Of a stretch of 64,000 nt of DNA, positions 32,494-42,184 are shown in pieces; the first letter of the stretch is position 1, and every line of letters starts with the position of its first letter. The stretch is from Bacillus pumilus. GTDB lineage: Bacteria > Bacillota > Bacilli > Bacillales > Bacillaceae. The notes below the pieces were generated by a model, which was given only the letters and a program-made list of their open reading frames with translations, made no database searches and had not been told where the DNA came from. The DNA lies in NCBI GenBank assembly GCA_001938995.1, contig MKZN01000005.1, positions 156,147-220,146 of the forward strand, in the 5' to 3' direction. The position numbers and the translations under genes were made by a program.

Positions 32494-33210
32494 ATGAATG
32501 AAATGAATTTGTCCAAACGATTAAAACGAGTTGCAGATTTTTTACCAAAGGATGCTGTCTTTGCTGATATAGGATCAGATCATGCCTATTTGCCATGCTA
32601 TGCGATTTTGCATCAAAAAGCTGTTAAAGCCATTGCGGGCGAAATTACAGATGGACCACTTCAATCTGCGAAACAGCAAGTCCATAAGCTAGAATTAGAT
32701 GAACAGATCTCAGTGAGAAAAGGAAATGGTCTTGAAGTCATTGAACAAGGCGAAGTCCATGCTGTAACGATTGCTGGGATGGGCGGCGCTTTAATCGCAA
32801 ACATCCTCAAAGATGGAAAACATAAGCTGACTGGAGATGAGCGACTAATTCTTCAGCCCAATATCCATGCTTATCATATTCGTTTATGGCTATATCAAGA
32901 GGGGTACGAACTGATAGATGAAGTGATTTTAGAAGAGGATGGCAAGATCTATGAAATCATCATCGCTGAAAAAGGCGATCGAGATAAAGCGTATCAAGGC
33001 ATGTCAAAGGAAGCGGGAATGTTAGTTGGTCCGTATCTTGCGAAGAAGCAAAATGACGTCTTCCGGCGCAAATGGATGCAGGAACTTCAACATACGGAGA
33101 AAATTGAAAGCCAAATCAAGAAAGCAGCTCCCACAGACGAGAACAAAGAGCGTCAGAAAGAGCTACAAGCGAAAATCATCATCCTAAAGGAGGTTTTGAC
33201 TGTTGGCTAA
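32494..33210 (+). CDS. trmK: tRNA (adenine22-N1)-methyltransferase TrmK
   Basis: 238-residue Rossmann-fold methyltransferase (yqfN) that makes m1A at position 22 of tRNA. SAM motif I is FADIGSDHAYLPC (about 25-37), followed by AGEITDGP, ITIAGMGGALI and the LQPNIHAYHIR segment. A C-terminal coiled coil is rich in Lys/Glu. ATG 32494 matches the family N-terminus MNE; the ribosome-binding site is weak. It overlaps the yqfO start. Confidence 0.93.
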   Translation: MNEMNLSKRLKRVADFLPKDAVFADIGSDHAYLPCYAILHQKAVKAIAGEITDGPLQSAKQQVHKLELDEQISVRKGNGLEVIEQGEVHAVTIAGMGGALIANILKDGKHKLTGDERLILQPNIHAYHIRLWLYQEGYELIDEVILEEDGKIYEIIIAEKGDRDKAYQGMSKEAGMLVGPYLAKKQNDVFRRKWMQELQHTEKIESQIKKAAPTDENKERQKELQAKIIILKEVLTVG

Positions 33211-34324
33211 AACAGTAAATGGACATGAAATCATCCAATTATTTGAACAGTTTTCACCAAAGGCATATGCAATGGAAGGTGATAAAATTGGACTTCAGAT
33301 TGGGACATTAAATAAACCTGTCTCAAATGTGATGATCACCTTGGATGTATTAGAAAATGTAGTGGATGAAGCAATCGAACGGAAAGTCGACTTGATCATC
33401 GCTCACCATCCACCAATTTTTCGTCCACTGAAGCATGTCGCAACTGACGTGCCAGCTGGACGTATCATTGAAAAATGTATCAAACATGATATTGCGGTGT
33501 ATGTCGCTCATACGAATTTAGATGTAGCTGATGGTGGTGTCAATGATTTGCTTGCTGAAGCATTAGAGCTTAAGGAAACGAAGGTTCTAGTTCCGACTTA
33601 CGAAGAGCAGATCAAGCAGCTCATTGTATATGTACCAGAGGAATTTGAAGAGGCTATCAGAACAGCTTTAGGTAATGCAGGTGCCGGTCACATTGGGAAC
33701 TACAGTCATTGCGCTTTTTCAAATGAAGGGACAGGCAGCTTTCTGCCGTCTGATGACGCCACACCTTTTATAGGTGAAACAGGCAAGCTAGAATTTGTGA
33801 GAGAAGTGCGAATCGAAACGATTTTTCCAGCAAGTATTGAAAAACAAGTCATTCGTGAGATGATCAAAGCACATCCTTATGAAGAAGTGGCATACAGTGT
33901 GCACACGACCGATCTCCCGCCTGTTCAAAAGGGTCTTGGACGCATAGGAGTATTACAAGAGCCCATGACACTTGAGAACTTCACACAATTTGTGAAAACA
34001 AAACTTGATGTGAATGGGGCTCGTTTTGTTGGAGATAAGAAAGCTGTTGTGAAAAAAGTAGCTGTTCTCGGTGGAGACGGAAATAAATACATTCATCAAG
34101 CGAAAAGAATGGGTGCTGACGTATACGTTACAGGGGATCTCTATTTCCATGTGGCGCATGATGCCATGATGATCGGGCTACATGTGGTTGATCCAGGGCA
34201 TTATGCAGAAAAGATCATGAAAGAGGGCGTGAAGCAGAAGCTTCAATCGCTATGTGACGATCAAAAGTATGAGGTCCAGCTCTTTGTGTCTGAATCTAAT
34301 ACAAACCCATTTCAATTCATGTAA
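33203..34324 (+). CDS. yqfO: Nif3-like dinuclear metal protein YqfO
   Basis: 373-residue NIF3 family protein, annotated as GTP cyclohydrolase 1 type 2 homologue. Metal-binding residues are seen in LIIAHHPPIF (about 65-74) and HTNLDVADGGVND (about 98-110), plus late His/Glu residues in DPGHYAEK. A PII/CutA-like insertion (about 130-240) separates the two halves, as in Bacillus homologues. TTG 33203 lies 8 bases before the trmK stop, with AAAGGAGG upstream. The cellular role is unclear. Confidence 0.93.
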   Translation: MAKTVNGHEIIQLFEQFSPKAYAMEGDKIGLQIGTLNKPVSNVMITLDVLENVVDEAIERKVDLIIAHHPPIFRPLKHVATDVPAGRIIEKCIKHDIAVYVAHTNLDVADGGVNDLLAEALELKETKVLVPTYEEQIKQLIVYVPEEFEEAIRTALGNAGAGHIGNYSHCAFSNEGTGSFLPSDDATPFIGETGKLEFVREVRIETIFPASIEKQVIREMIKAHPYEEVAYSVHTTDLPPVQKGLGRIGVLQEPMTLENFTQFVKTKLDVNGARFVGDKKAVVKKVAVLGGDGNKYIHQAKRMGADVYVTGDLYFHVAHDAMMIGLHVVDPGHYAEKIMKEGVKQKLQSLCDDQKYEVQLFVSESNTNPFQFM

Positions 34325-34326
34325 AC

Positions 34327-34360
34327 AAAAAACGTCAGAGCAAGTGGCTCTGACGTTTTT
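34327..34360. terminator. Bidirectional terminator between yqfO and ispH
   Basis: A symmetric stem AAAAAACGTCAGAGC against GCTCTGACGTTTTT with a 5-base loop. T-runs follow on both strands, serving the convergent genes yqfO and ispH. Confidence 0.92.
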
Positions 34361-34361
34361 C

Positions 34362-35306
34362 TTATTTCTTTGTTTTCACGCGAGGTAATATTTTAGAAAG
34401 CGGAATAGCATGTTCGACTTTCCAAGTTGATTCATCGTCTGGTTCGTAATTTTCTAAGAAGCGAATGACTTCTTTTGTAATAGGTGTCGGTGTGGAAGCG
34501 CCGGCAGTGACAGCGACAGTTTTCACACCCTCTAGCCATTCTAATTTGAGCTCACTCAAGTCACCAATGCGATAAGCTTTCGTTCCGGCAATCTCCATAG
34601 ATACTTGGGCCAATCGATTGGAGTTATTGCTTTTTGGGTCTCCGACGACAATTGTTAAGTCAGCTTGACCTGCTTGCTGTGAAACAGCCTCTTGTCGTAC
34701 CTGCGTAGCCAGACATATTTCCTGGTGGTATTCGACGTGAGGGTATTTTTCTTTAATGAGTTCCATCAAGTCATGGACATCCCATTGAGACATCGTGGTC
34801 TGGTTTGTAATGAGCAGTTTATCTGACGTTAAATCGAGCGCTTCAATGTCGGCCTCTGTTTCAACAAGATGCACGTTGTCAGGTGCTACTCCAACGGCTC
34901 CTTCTGGCTCAGGGTGCCCCTTTTTCCCGATGTAGATAATGTCATAACCGTCTGCTGTTTTTTCTGAAATGAGTTCATGGGTTCTCGTCACATCTGGACA
35001 AGTCGCATCAATGGCTAGTAGTCCTTTTTCTTCTGTGATTCGACGAACCTCAGGGGAAACCCCGTGAGCGGTGAAAATCACCGTTCCGCTATCAACCTGC
35101 TTTAAAATCTCTAAACGATTGGGTCCGTCAAGTGTGTAGATGCCATCTTCCTCAAAGGCATCTGTCACATGTTTGTTGTGGACAATCATACCTAGTATAT
35201 AAATCGGGCGTGGCAAGTTTTGATCAAGTGCGGCGTTCTTCGCAATGACCATTGCATCTACAACGCCATAGCAATAACCACGCGGTGATATTTTAATCAC
35301 ATTCAT
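34362..35306 (-). CDS. ispH: 4-hydroxy-3-methylbut-2-enyl diphosphate reductase IspH
   Basis: 314-residue iron-sulfur enzyme (yqfP), last step of the MEP isoprenoid pathway, producing IPP and DMAPP. Three cluster cysteines are visible in RGYCYGV (near 12), DATCPDVT (near 100) and EICLATQ (near 190). Substrate-binding HG and SNSNRL-like motifs appear as [10 protein letters not shown] and SNNSNRL. CAGGAGGACG precedes the ATG. The MEP enzyme IspG is encoded about 9 kb away, also on the minus strand. Confidence 0.96.
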   Translation of the reverse strand: MNVIKISPRGYCYGVVDAMVIAKNAALDQNLPRPIYILGMIVHNKHVTDAFEEDGIYTLDGPNRLEILKQVDSGTVIFTAHGVSPEVRRITEEKGLLAIDATCPDVTRTHELISEKTADGYDIIYIGKKGHPEPEGAVGVAPDNVHLVETEADIEALDLTSDKLLITNQTTMSQWDVHDLMELIKEKYPHVEYHQEICLATQVRQEAVSQQAGQADLTIVVGDPKSNNSNRLAQVSMEIAGTKAYRIGDLSELKLEWLEGVKTVAVTAGASTPTPITKEVIRFLENYEPDDESTWKVEHAIPLSKILPRVKTKK

Positions 35307-35353
35307 TTATTCGTCCTCCTGTAGGGAAGTGCTGCAAAAGAGAAGAACAATAG

Positions 35354-35377
35354 AAAAAGCCGTTAAAACGGCTTTTT
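35354..35377 (-). terminator. Terminator downstream of yqfQ
   Basis: AAAAAGCCGTT and AACGGCTTTTT form a near-perfect inverted repeat. On the minus strand it follows the yqfQ stop by about 90 bases and precedes ispH. Confidence 0.8.
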
Positions 35378-35463
35378 ATTCAATCTCTTTCTCCCATTAT
35401 AGCCAAAGTACGCGCATATATCAAAGATTGTTATACGCTACGAACACTTTGTCTTTAAAAATA

Positions 35464-36177
35464 CTAGACATATAGTTTTGGAACAGAACGACCGGACCTT
35501 TTTTTCGGTTTTTCTTCAGGAGCTGAAGGAGTGGATGAGGTGGGTTCTGCTGCTTTTTTGACAATGATGTCCTCAGGCTGATCCGTCTTTTCTTTTGACT
35601 CGTCAGAAGTGGCTGTTTCCTCTTGTTTTGACGGATCATCGCTAATTTCTTTTGATTCATCGTCCAGCTCATCTGTCTCCTCGTCATCATCAGCACTACC
35701 AAGCTGACTGTAGAGCTTCATCATGGCAGGCAGATTTCTTACTAGAGGACCATATTGCTGAATCATTGGTGTGAATTGCTGCGCCATGCCGAGCACCTTT
35801 TGAACATTTCCTAGCATGCTTGAGATGTTTGCAGGATTTGTGAAGCTCTGGAGTCCTTGTAATCCCGCACCTCCTCCAGAGACACCTGTACCACCAGCAC
35901 CAGGAAGAAATTTAGCGAGCATGCCTTTCATTCCCGCTCCGCCGCCAAGTGCTCGGCTCTCGCCGGCTGGAATCCCGCCCATTCCGCGTAAACCACCACC
36001 CTGTACAGATGGGGACCGGGGCATCATTTGCTGAAATTGATTTCCTTGCCCTTGAAAAGGTTGTTCGATAGAAGCTGGCTGGTTCCTTTGAAAAATACCG
36101 GGCTGTCCGCCAATTCCAAGATGCCGGCGTGAGGGACGACGCGGTTGAAAATCGCCCATAGGCCTTTGCCCTAACAT
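35464..36177 (-). CDS. yqfQ: VrrA/YqfQ family protein
   Basis: 237 residues. The N-terminal third is rich in Gly, Gln, Met and Pro (MLGQRPMGDFQPRRPSRRH), the centre has an amphipathic helical region (VQKVLGMAQQFTPMIQQYGP), then an acidic Asp/Glu/Ser stretch and a basic end KKRSGRSVPKLYV. This is the architecture of the VrrA/YqfQ family, whose vrrA locus carries a variable repeat in B. anthracis. GGGAGG precedes the ATG. A sigma-K-like promoter upstream suggests late mother-cell expression, possibly spore surface. Function unknown. Confidence 0.8.
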   Translation of the reverse strand: MLGQRPMGDFQPRRPSRRHLGIGGQPGIFQRNQPASIEQPFQGQGNQFQQMMPRSPSVQGGGLRGMGGIPAGESRALGGGAGMKGMLAKFLPGAGGTGVSGGGAGLQGLQSFTNPANISSMLGNVQKVLGMAQQFTPMIQQYGPLVRNLPAMMKLYSQLGSADDDEETDELDDESKEISDDPSKQEETATSDESKEKTDQPEDIIVKKAAEPTSSTPSAPEEKPKKRSGRSVPKLYV

Positions 36178-36213
36178 ACTTGTACCTCCCTTGCTGCATT
36201 CTCTTTCTCTTCA

Positions 36214-36241
36214 TAGGTTATGCAAGGAAGCGGCAATTGGT
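36214..36241 (-). promoter_or_regulatory. Sigma-K-like promoter of yqfQ
   Basis: On the minus strand AC, 17 bases, CATAACCTA fits the sigma-K consensus AC-N16/17-CATAnnnTA. It lies about 37 bases upstream of the yqfQ start. The -35 element is short, so this could occur by chance. Confidence 0.45.
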
Positions 36242-36332
36242 TTCTTGTAAGAAAAGCGGACATGGTTTTTTTACTGAAAATCAGCTATAATGAAGAGATG
36301 AGCAAAAAGGCATTGCCTTAAGGAGTGAAAAC

Positions 36333-37652
36333 ATGAAAGAAACGAAATTTACGACATATGAATTGAAGCCTTTTATTATAGATGCTATTCATGAACTGGG
36401 CTTTTATGAGCCCACTGATATTCAGAGAAGAATCATCCCAGCTGTTTTAAAAGGAGAAAGTGTGATTGGTCAGTCACAAACAGGAACGGGGAAAACCCAT
36501 GCGTATTTATTGCCGCTTATCCATTCAATCGACCCAAGCAAAGCGCAAGTACAAGTGGTGATTACTGCACCAACAAGAGAATTAGCCAATCAAATTTACA
36601 AAGAAGCTCAAACGATACTGAAGAACTCGTCACCAGAAGAAGAGATTAAAGCCAAGCTCTACATTGGTGGAACAGATAAACAAAAGTCCATTCAAAAACT
36701 AAAAAATCAGCCGCATTTGGTCGTCGGCACCCCAGGACGGATTGCGGATCTCATTCATGAGCAAGCACTGAATGTCTACAAAGCGACATCCCTTGTGATT
36801 GATGAAGCGGATTTAATGCTGGATATGGGATTTCTGGAAGATGTGGATCGAATTGGATCACAAATGCCTGAACATTTGCAAATGCTTGTTTTCTCAGCAA
36901 CGATTCCGGAAAAATTAAAGCCTTTCCTAAAAAAATATATGGACAACCCAAAATATGCACATGTTGAACCGAAGCGTATAACGGCTGAAAACATTCAACA
37001 TATTCTAGTCCCGTCTAAACAGCGTGACAAATTAAAGTTGTTGCATGAAATGGTGACAAATGTCCAGCCTTATTTAGGACTCATTTTTGCCAATACAAAA
37101 ACAACCGTTGATGAAATTGCTGCCTTCCTTCAGGAAAAAGGCATGAAAATTGGTGTGCTTCATGGTGGGCTTACACCACGCGAACGTAAAAAAGTCATGA
37201 AACAAATTGATGATTTGGAGTTCACATATATTGTGGCCTCTGACTTAGCTGCTCGCGGAATTGATATTAAAGGTGTTAGTCATGTGATCAATTATGAGCT
37301 TCCATCTGACCTGGATTTCTATGTTCACCGTGTTGGACGAACGGCTCGAGCTGGTTCTTCTGGAATTGCGATGACTATTTATGACTTGCAAGATGAGGAT
37401 GCACTTGTTCAAATTGAAAAAATGGGTGTAGTGTTTGAAAACAAAAAGATTGTTCACGGAGAATGGCGAGATGGCGATGACCGTTTAAAACGTCAAAAAC
37501 GTAAAAAAGCACCAAATGAAATGGAAGAAAAGGCGAAACGTCTTGTGAAAAAACCTAAGGCCGTCAAACCTGGATATAAAAAGAAAATGACACGTGAGAT
37601 GGATAAAATTAAAAGACAGGAACGAAGAAAGTCACAGCGTAATGGAAAGTAG
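36333..37652 (+). CDS. cshB: DEAD-box RNA helicase CshB
   Basis: 439-residue ATP-dependent RNA helicase (yqfR) involved in cold adaptation and mRNA/ribosome metabolism. It has a Q motif (GFYEPTDIQRRIIP), motif I SQTGTGKT, Ia APTRELANQ, II DEAD in VIDEADLMLD, III SAT, V DLAARGIDI and VI HRVGRTARAG. The strongly basic C-terminal tail (about 375-439) probably binds RNA. A TATAAT at 36286-36291 may be its -10. AAGGAGTG precedes the ATG. nfo follows after 9 bases. Confidence 0.95.
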   Translation: MKETKFTTYELKPFIIDAIHELGFYEPTDIQRRIIPAVLKGESVIGQSQTGTGKTHAYLLPLIHSIDPSKAQVQVVITAPTRELANQIYKEAQTILKNSSPEEEIKAKLYIGGTDKQKSIQKLKNQPHLVVGTPGRIADLIHEQALNVYKATSLVIDEADLMLDMGFLEDVDRIGSQMPEHLQMLVFSATIPEKLKPFLKKYMDNPKYAHVEPKRITAENIQHILVPSKQRDKLKLLHEMVTNVQPYLGLIFANTKTTVDEIAAFLQEKGMKIGVLHGGLTPRERKKVMKQIDDLEFTYIVASDLAARGIDIKGVSHVINYELPSDLDFYVHRVGRTARAGSSGIAMTIYDLQDEDALVQIEKMGVVFENKKIVHGEWRDGDDRLKRQKRKKAPNEMEEKAKRLVKKPKAVKPGYKKKMTREMDKIKRQERRKSQRNGK

Positions 37653-37661
37653 GGGGAAACA

Positions 37662-38555
37662 TTGTTGAAGATTGGATCTCATGTATCTATGAGCGGAAAA
37701 CATATGCTTCTTGCCGCAAGTCAAGAAGCTGCCTCTTATGGTTCAAATACTTTTATGATTTATACAGGTGCACCGCAAAATACGCGCCGCAAAAAGATTG
37801 AAGACCTCAATATTGAGGCTGGACAAGCACATATGAAAGAGCATGGCATGACGGATATTGTCGTTCATGCACCATATATTATCAATATCGGCAACACAGT
37901 CAATCCTGCAACATTCGAGCTTGGCGTCGACTTCCTGCGTTCAGAAATTGAACGTACGGAAGCACTTGGCGCAAAGCAGATAGTGCTTCATCCTGGTGCA
38001 CATGTGGGAGCAGGGGCAGAAGCTGGTATTCAAAAAATCATCGAAGGTTTAAATGAAGTCATTGTAAAAGGACAAAAGGTTCAAATTGCACTTGAAACAA
38101 TGGCAGGCAAAGGCTCAGAGTGCGGAAGAAGCTTTGAAGAGCTTGCTCAAATTATCGATGGTGTGACACATAACGAAGCACTTTCTGTCTGCTTTGATAC
38201 GTGCCACACGCATGATGCGGGTTATCCTATTGTGAGCGACTTTGATGGTGTGTTAGAAGAATTTGACCGAATCGTTGGGATTGACCGAATCAAGGTTCTT
38301 CATATCAATGATAGTAAAAACGTCCAAGGCGCAAGAAAAGACCGACATGAAAATATCGGTTTTGGCGAAATTGGCTTTGATGCGCTGAACCATATTGTGC
38401 ATCATCCGCAGCTACAAGATGTGCCGAAAATTTTAGAAACGCCTTATGTAGGTGAAGATAAAAAGAACAAAAAACCACCTTACAAATATGAAATCGCTAT
38501 GCTGAAAGAAAAGCAATTTGATGAAGGTTTACTAGAAAAAATAACGCAACAATAA
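37662..38555 (+). CDS. nfo: Endonuclease IV
   Basis: 297-residue AP endonuclease (yqfS) that incises DNA at abasic sites with a trinuclear zinc centre. Motifs: [15 protein letters not shown] at the start, [52 protein letters not shown] and LHINDSKN, together supplying the His/Glu/Asp ligands. TTG 37662 follows AGTAGGGGGAAACA. In B. subtilis the homologue is a spore-packaged DNA repair enzyme. Co-transcribed with cshB. Confidence 0.96.
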   Translation: MLKIGSHVSMSGKHMLLAASQEAASYGSNTFMIYTGAPQNTRRKKIEDLNIEAGQAHMKEHGMTDIVVHAPYIINIGNTVNPATFELGVDFLRSEIERTEALGAKQIVLHPGAHVGAGAEAGIQKIIEGLNEVIVKGQKVQIALETMAGKGSECGRSFEELAQIIDGVTHNEALSVCFDTCHTHDAGYPIVSDFDGVLEEFDRIVGIDRIKVLHINDSKNVQGARKDRHENIGFGEIGFDALNHIVHHPQLQDVPKILETPYVGEDKKNKKPPYKYEIAMLKEKQFDEGLLEKITQQ

Positions 38556-38579
38556 AAAATGAATGTAACACATCATGAG

Positions 38580-38604
38580 GTGCCGCTAAATGCGGCCCTT
38601 TTTT
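38580..38604. terminator. Terminator between nfo and yqfT
   Basis: GCCGC and GCGGC pair around a 5-base loop, followed by CCTTTTTTG. It lies between the convergent genes nfo and yqfT and serves nfo best. Confidence 0.75.
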
Positions 38605-38606
38605 GT

Positions 38607-38861
38607 CTAACTTGTAAATTGGTTAAACAGATCATTGACAGTTTTTGCTGTCTGTTTAGACGTAATCGTTTCCACTTGCTTCAGAAGGCGATTGCGCTCA
38701 GCGTCATTAAAGATATTCACATTCTTCCCATTCATAAGCTTGGCGACCTCGGTAGCCTGATTTGATGTTAAACTGACTCCGTACTGCTTGGCATACCTTA
38801 ACAGATCATTTGCTGTGATCTGATTCAGGCGTTGCAAGACAATTTTTTGAATTAAAATCAA
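38607..38861 (-). CDS. yqfT: DUF2624 protein YqfT
   Basis: About 84 residues, a small helical protein of the YqfT/DUF2624 family with LNQITANDLLRYAKQYGVSL and GKNVNIFNDAERNRLLKQVE. Function unknown. The start is uncertain. ATG 38867 is only two bases from the GGGGAGG ribosome-binding site, whereas TTG 38861 is seven bases away and is chosen here. The gene is monocistronic, convergent with nfo and divergent from yqfU. Confidence 0.8.
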   Translation of the reverse strand: MILIQKIVLQRLNQITANDLLRYAKQYGVSLTSNQATEVAKLMNGKNVNIFNDAERNRLLKQVETITSKQTAKTVNDLFNQFTS

Positions 38862-39001
38862 TGCCATTCCTCCCCTCTAGTACCAATGTATGGGTGAAAA
38901 TAGAAAATGTGCAAAAAATTTTATTTTACTCTCTGAAATGATAAAATAATTAAGGTAATAAATGTTCATTGAAAATTTAATATGTGTAGAAGGGAGAACG
39001 T

Positions 39002-39883
39002 ATGGCAAATAGTAAACAACATAAAAAGGAATCAGTGCCTCATTTTATTTTGAGGATTTTCCTGATTCTAGTAGGAGCTGCTTGTGCAGCAGTAAGCATC
39101 GAATTATTTTTAGTGCCAAACAATATTATTGATGGGGGCATCATCGGCATTTCGCTTATCTTGGATTATCTCTTCACGGATAACCCTTTCATTAATTTTG
39201 CGACGATTGTTGTCATTTTAAATATTCCATTTATGATATCAGGATACAAACATATTGGGAAAACTTTTTTGATTTCCACTGTCATTGGGATTGTCAGCTT
39301 GGCCGTGATTGAATCTTCACTACATCATGTAGAAGCATTTACAACCCAGCCGATTTTAGCTACCGTGTTTGGAGGGCTATTACTAGGTTTTGGTGTTGGA
39401 CTAGTGATACGTAATGGAGGTTCAATGGACGGGACAGAAATCTTAGGGATTCTGCTTACGAAAAAAATTCCTTTTTCTGTCGGTGAGTTTGTCATGATCG
39501 TCAATGTGTTCATTTTTATTTGGGCGGGCTTTGTCTTTGGACCAGAGCAAGCCATGTATTCTGTGATGACATATTATTTGGCAATGAAAACAATTGATGC
39601 TGTAATTCAAGGACTAGATGAAACAAAAGCTGTCATTATCGTATCGGATGATTTTGATGAAATTTCAGATGCAATACTTCAACGTCTTGGCAGGGGAACC
39701 ACAAAGCTGAAAGGAAAAGGCGGCTATACAGATGAAGAAAAAGATGTCATCTACGCCGTTGTGACAAGGCTAGAAATTACAAAGCTAAAATCGATCGTAT
39801 TTGAAATTGATGATCAAGCTTTTATTACGATTATGGATACGCATGAAACAAAAGGCGGTAAATTTAAAACAGCCATTCATTAG
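39002..39883 (+). CDS. yqfU: YitT-family membrane protein YqfU
   Basis: 293-residue protein with an N-terminal five-helix YitT domain (about 15-215; motif [14 protein letters not shown], [14 protein letters not shown]) and a C-terminal cytoplasmic DUF2179 domain (about 225-293; [17 protein letters not shown]). Probably a transporter or regulator with a small-molecule-binding tail; the substrate is unknown. AGAAGGGAGAACGT precedes the ATG. It is followed by a terminator and then the Zur operon. Confidence 0.88.
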   Translation: MANSKQHKKESVPHFILRIFLILVGAACAAVSIELFLVPNNIIDGGIIGISLILDYLFTDNPFINFATIVVILNIPFMISGYKHIGKTFLISTVIGIVSLAVIESSLHHVEAFTTQPILATVFGGLLLGFGVGLVIRNGGSMDGTEILGILLTKKIPFSVGEFVMIVNVFIFIWAGFVFGPEQAMYSVMTYYLAMKTIDAVIQGLDETKAVIIVSDDFDEISDAILQRLGRGTTKLKGKGGYTDEEKDVIYAVVTRLEITKLKSIVFEIDDQAFITIMDTHETKGGKFKTAIH

Positions 39884-39936
39884 CTTTTATTTTACTTTTT
39901 TCGTTTTCTTTTATATAATGACATGTATGCATAAAC

Positions 39937-39966
39937 AAAGAAAATGGCGTTTGCCATTTTCTTTTT
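39937..39966 (+). terminator. Terminator after yqfU
   Basis: AAAGAAAATGGC and GCCATTTTCTTT pair perfectly around a 4-base loop, followed by TT. It insulates yqfU from the znu operon. Confidence 0.88.
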
Positions 39967-39967
39967 G

Positions 39968-39998
39968 TTGTATAAATCGTAATCATTCTTTTTATAAT
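39968..39998 (+). promoter_or_regulatory. Promoter and Zur operator of znuCB-zur
   Basis: AAATCGTAATCATT (39974-39987) matches the left half and centre of the Bacillus Zur box AAATCGTAATNATTACGATTT; the right arm is degenerate (CTTTTT). A -10 TATAAT is at 39993-39998 and a weak -35 TTGTAT at 39968-39973. The operator lies between them, so bound Zur-Zn would block RNA polymerase. Confidence 0.75.
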
Positions 39999-40019
39999 GG
40001 ATTAAAGGTGGAAAGATTC

Positions 40020-40796
40020 ATGGCTAAGCCAATTATTGAAATGAAGGACGTTACCTATTCCTATGGGCAGCGAAATGTCATCGATCATATTCATTTAACA
40101 GTGGAGGAAGGGAACTTCTTAGCGCTTGTTGGACCGAATGGATCTGGTAAAACAACTTTATTAAAATGCCTACTTGGGCTCATTAAACCTCAAAAAGGCG
40201 AATTGAAACTGTTCGGCACGTCTGTCTCAAAGTTTAAAGACTGGGATCAAATCGGTTTTGTTTCCCAAAAAGCGAATAGCTTTAATACAGGATTTCCTGC
40301 TTCCGTGTATGAGGTCGTAGCAAGTGGATTGACAGCGAAGATAGGCTTATTTAAACGAATGAGTAAAGAGGATAAAAATCAAGTGGAAGAAGCCATTCGA
40401 TCTGTTGGTATAGAAAATCTCATGCACCAAAACATCGGTGAGCTGTCTGGCGGTCAGCAGCAGCGTACATTCATCGCACGTGCTCTTGTCAGTCAGCCGA
40501 AGCTGCTTATTTTAGATGAGCCGACAGTTGGGGTTGATCAGAAAACCGTAGAGGGATTTTATCAGCTATTAGAAACATTGAATAAAGAAAAAGGAATGTC
40601 ATTAATTCTAGTCACACATGACGTTGGAACCGTTTCTGATAAAGTGACACATGTTGCCTGTTTAAATCAGCAATTACACTTTCATGGAGATGCAAAAACG
40701 TTTGATGCAATGGATGATCAGGCGTTGTCGCAATTTTACGGACATGACATTCAAGTGATTCATCACGATCATCACCATCATGGGGGACACGAATAA
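40020..40796 (+). CDS. znuC: Zinc ABC transporter ATP-binding protein
   Basis: 258-residue ABC ATPase for high-affinity zinc uptake. Walker A is GPNGSGKTT (about 38-46), the signature LSGGQQQR (near 143) and Walker B LLILDEPTVG. The C-terminus is His-rich (IHHDHHHHGGHE), consistent with metal handling. ATG 40020 follows AAGGTGG. The ATG of znuB overlaps the stop codon by one base. In B. subtilis zur stands alone here and the transporter (adcA-adcC-adcB) is elsewhere. No substrate-binding protein gene is present in this window. Confidence 0.92.
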   Translation: MAKPIIEMKDVTYSYGQRNVIDHIHLTVEEGNFLALVGPNGSGKTTLLKCLLGLIKPQKGELKLFGTSVSKFKDWDQIGFVSQKANSFNTGFPASVYEVVASGLTAKIGLFKRMSKEDKNQVEEAIRSVGIENLMHQNIGELSGGQQQRTFIARALVSQPKLLILDEPTVGVDQKTVEGFYQLLETLNKEKGMSLILVTHDVGTVSDKVTHVACLNQQLHFHGDAKTFDAMDDQALSQFYGHDIQVIHHDHHHHGGHE

Positions 40797-41656
40797 TGCT
40801 ATTTCCATTTTTTCAATACGAATTTTTACAAAATGCGTTTATCGCAGGGATGTTAATCGGTTTTATTGCGCCTTTGCTTGGTGTATTTATTGTCGTGAGG
40901 AGACTTTCACTCATTGCAGACGCCCTCAGTCACGTATCACTTGCAGGAATTGCGGCGAGCCTGTTTCTAGATAAGAAGTTCGGGTTGCTGACAGGGGTTA
41001 GCCCGCTTTACTTGGGGATGGCTTTTTCTGTAGCAGGTTCATTATTTATTGAGCGGCTGCGCTCCGTGTATAAGCATTATCAGGAGCTAGCCATTCCTAT
41101 TATTCTGTCGGGCGGAATCGGGATCTCTGTTATTTTTATTTCACTTGCGAATGGCTTTAATACAGATCTATTTAGTTATTTGTTCGGTAGTGTCAGTGCG
41201 GTATCACGACTGGATTTATGGATCATTGTGGCGATCTCTTTGGTTGTTGTTCTTGTTGTGGTGCTTTTGTATAAAGAGTTGTTTCTGCTTTCTTTTGATG
41301 AAGAGCATGCAAAGGCTTCCGGGATTTCAGCGAAATGGATTCATTTCATTTTTATCCTCGTTGTTGCATTAGTCATTGCTGCCTCGATGCGCATTGTAGG
41401 GACATTACTTGTGTCGGCTCTCATGACGCTTCCTGTTGCAGCAAGTATTCGGATTGCCAAAGGGTTTAAACAAGCCATTTTCTTTTCGATATTGTTCGGT
41501 GAATTGTCCGTTTTGGTCGGATTGATCTTAAGTTACTATTTAGACCTTGCACCGGGCGGAACCATTGTAATGCTGTCCATTTTGATTTTAATTGGTTGTA
41601 TTAGTATTGGGAAATTCAGAAGGGGGAATCATCATGAACGTACAAGAAGCGCTTGA
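40796..41656 (+). CDS. znuB: Zinc ABC transporter permease
   Basis: 286-residue ABC-3 family permease with about eight or nine transmembrane helices. The family motif [18 protein letters not shown] lies near 33-50, and [14 protein letters not shown] near 200. Partner of the upstream ATPase. The start overlaps its stop codon and the zur start lies inside its 3' end, so all three are probably coupled. The surrounding Zur box and zur gene support zinc rather than manganese. Confidence 0.92.
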   Translation: MLFPFFQYEFLQNAFIAGMLIGFIAPLLGVFIVVRRLSLIADALSHVSLAGIAASLFLDKKFGLLTGVSPLYLGMAFSVAGSLFIERLRSVYKHYQELAIPIILSGGIGISVIFISLANGFNTDLFSYLFGSVSAVSRLDLWIIVAISLVVVLVVVLLYKELFLLSFDEEHAKASGISAKWIHFIFILVVALVIAASMRIVGTLLVSALMTLPVAASIRIAKGFKQAIFFSILFGELSVLVGLILSYYLDLAPGGTIVMLSILILIGCISIGKFRRGNHHERTRSA

Positions 41657-42062
41657 TTTATTAAAGGAAAAGGGCTACAAATATACAAGTAAACGTGAAG
41701 ATATGCTTCAACTGTTTTCTGATTCTGACAAATACCTAACAGCGAAAAATGTGCTACAGTCCTTAAGTGAAGACTATCCAGGTCTTAGCTTCGATACGAT
41801 TTATCGAAACCTGTCTTTATATGAGGAACTTGGTATCTTGGAAACAACGGAATTATCTGGTGAGAAGCTATTCCGATTTAAATGTTCATTTTCTCATCAT
41901 CATCACCACTTTATCTGTCTGGCATGTGGTAAAACGAAGGAAATTGATGCCTGTCCAATGGACAAGCTTGAAGCGGATTTAGACGAATATCATATCAGCG
42001 GACATAAATTTGAGATTTATGGTACGTGTCCTACTTGTGAACCGAAGGAAGTTCACTCCTAA
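41634..42062 (+). CDS. zur: Zinc uptake regulator Zur (Fur family)
   Basis: 142-residue Fur-family repressor (yqfV) that shuts off zinc uptake when zinc-loaded. It has an N-terminal winged helix ([30 protein letters not shown]), a His cluster [15 protein letters not shown] and the structural zinc site CLAC...CPTC. ATG 41634 follows AGAAGGGGGA and lies 23 bases inside znuB. As last gene of its own regulon it is probably autoregulated. Confidence 0.95.
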   Translation: MNVQEALDLLKEKGYKYTSKREDMLQLFSDSDKYLTAKNVLQSLSEDYPGLSFDTIYRNLSLYEELGILETTELSGEKLFRFKCSFSHHHHHFICLACGKTKEIDACPMDKLEADLDEYHISGHKFEIYGTCPTCEPKEVHS

Positions 42063-42090
42063 AAAAGTCAGCAGACCCGCTGGCTTTTTT
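42062..42090 (+). terminator. Terminator after zur
   Basis: GTCAGC and GCTGGC (one G-U) form a stem flanked by A6 and T6 runs. It ends the znuCB-zur operon. Confidence 0.86.
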
Positions 42091-42184
42091 CATTTTTCAT
42101 TTTGAAAACGTTTTACTTTTCTCACTCTTTTCAATAAAATGATTCAAAAGGCAATGCACAAAACATCTTGAGGAGGGGCTGGAA

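Noticed and set aside
35816..36034. Pro-rich plus-strand frame opposite yqfQ
   Set aside because: It is the reverse reading of the Gly-rich yqfQ region, with no start signals.
38559..38765. Plus-strand 68-residue frame opposite yqfT
   Set aside because: It is antisense to yqfT, has no ribosome-binding site and begins inside the nfo terminator region. It is a shadow of the real gene.
39801..40019. Upstream extension of the znuC frame
   Set aside because: It runs through the yqfU end, a terminator and the Zur promoter. The true start is ATG 40020 with its own ribosome-binding site.
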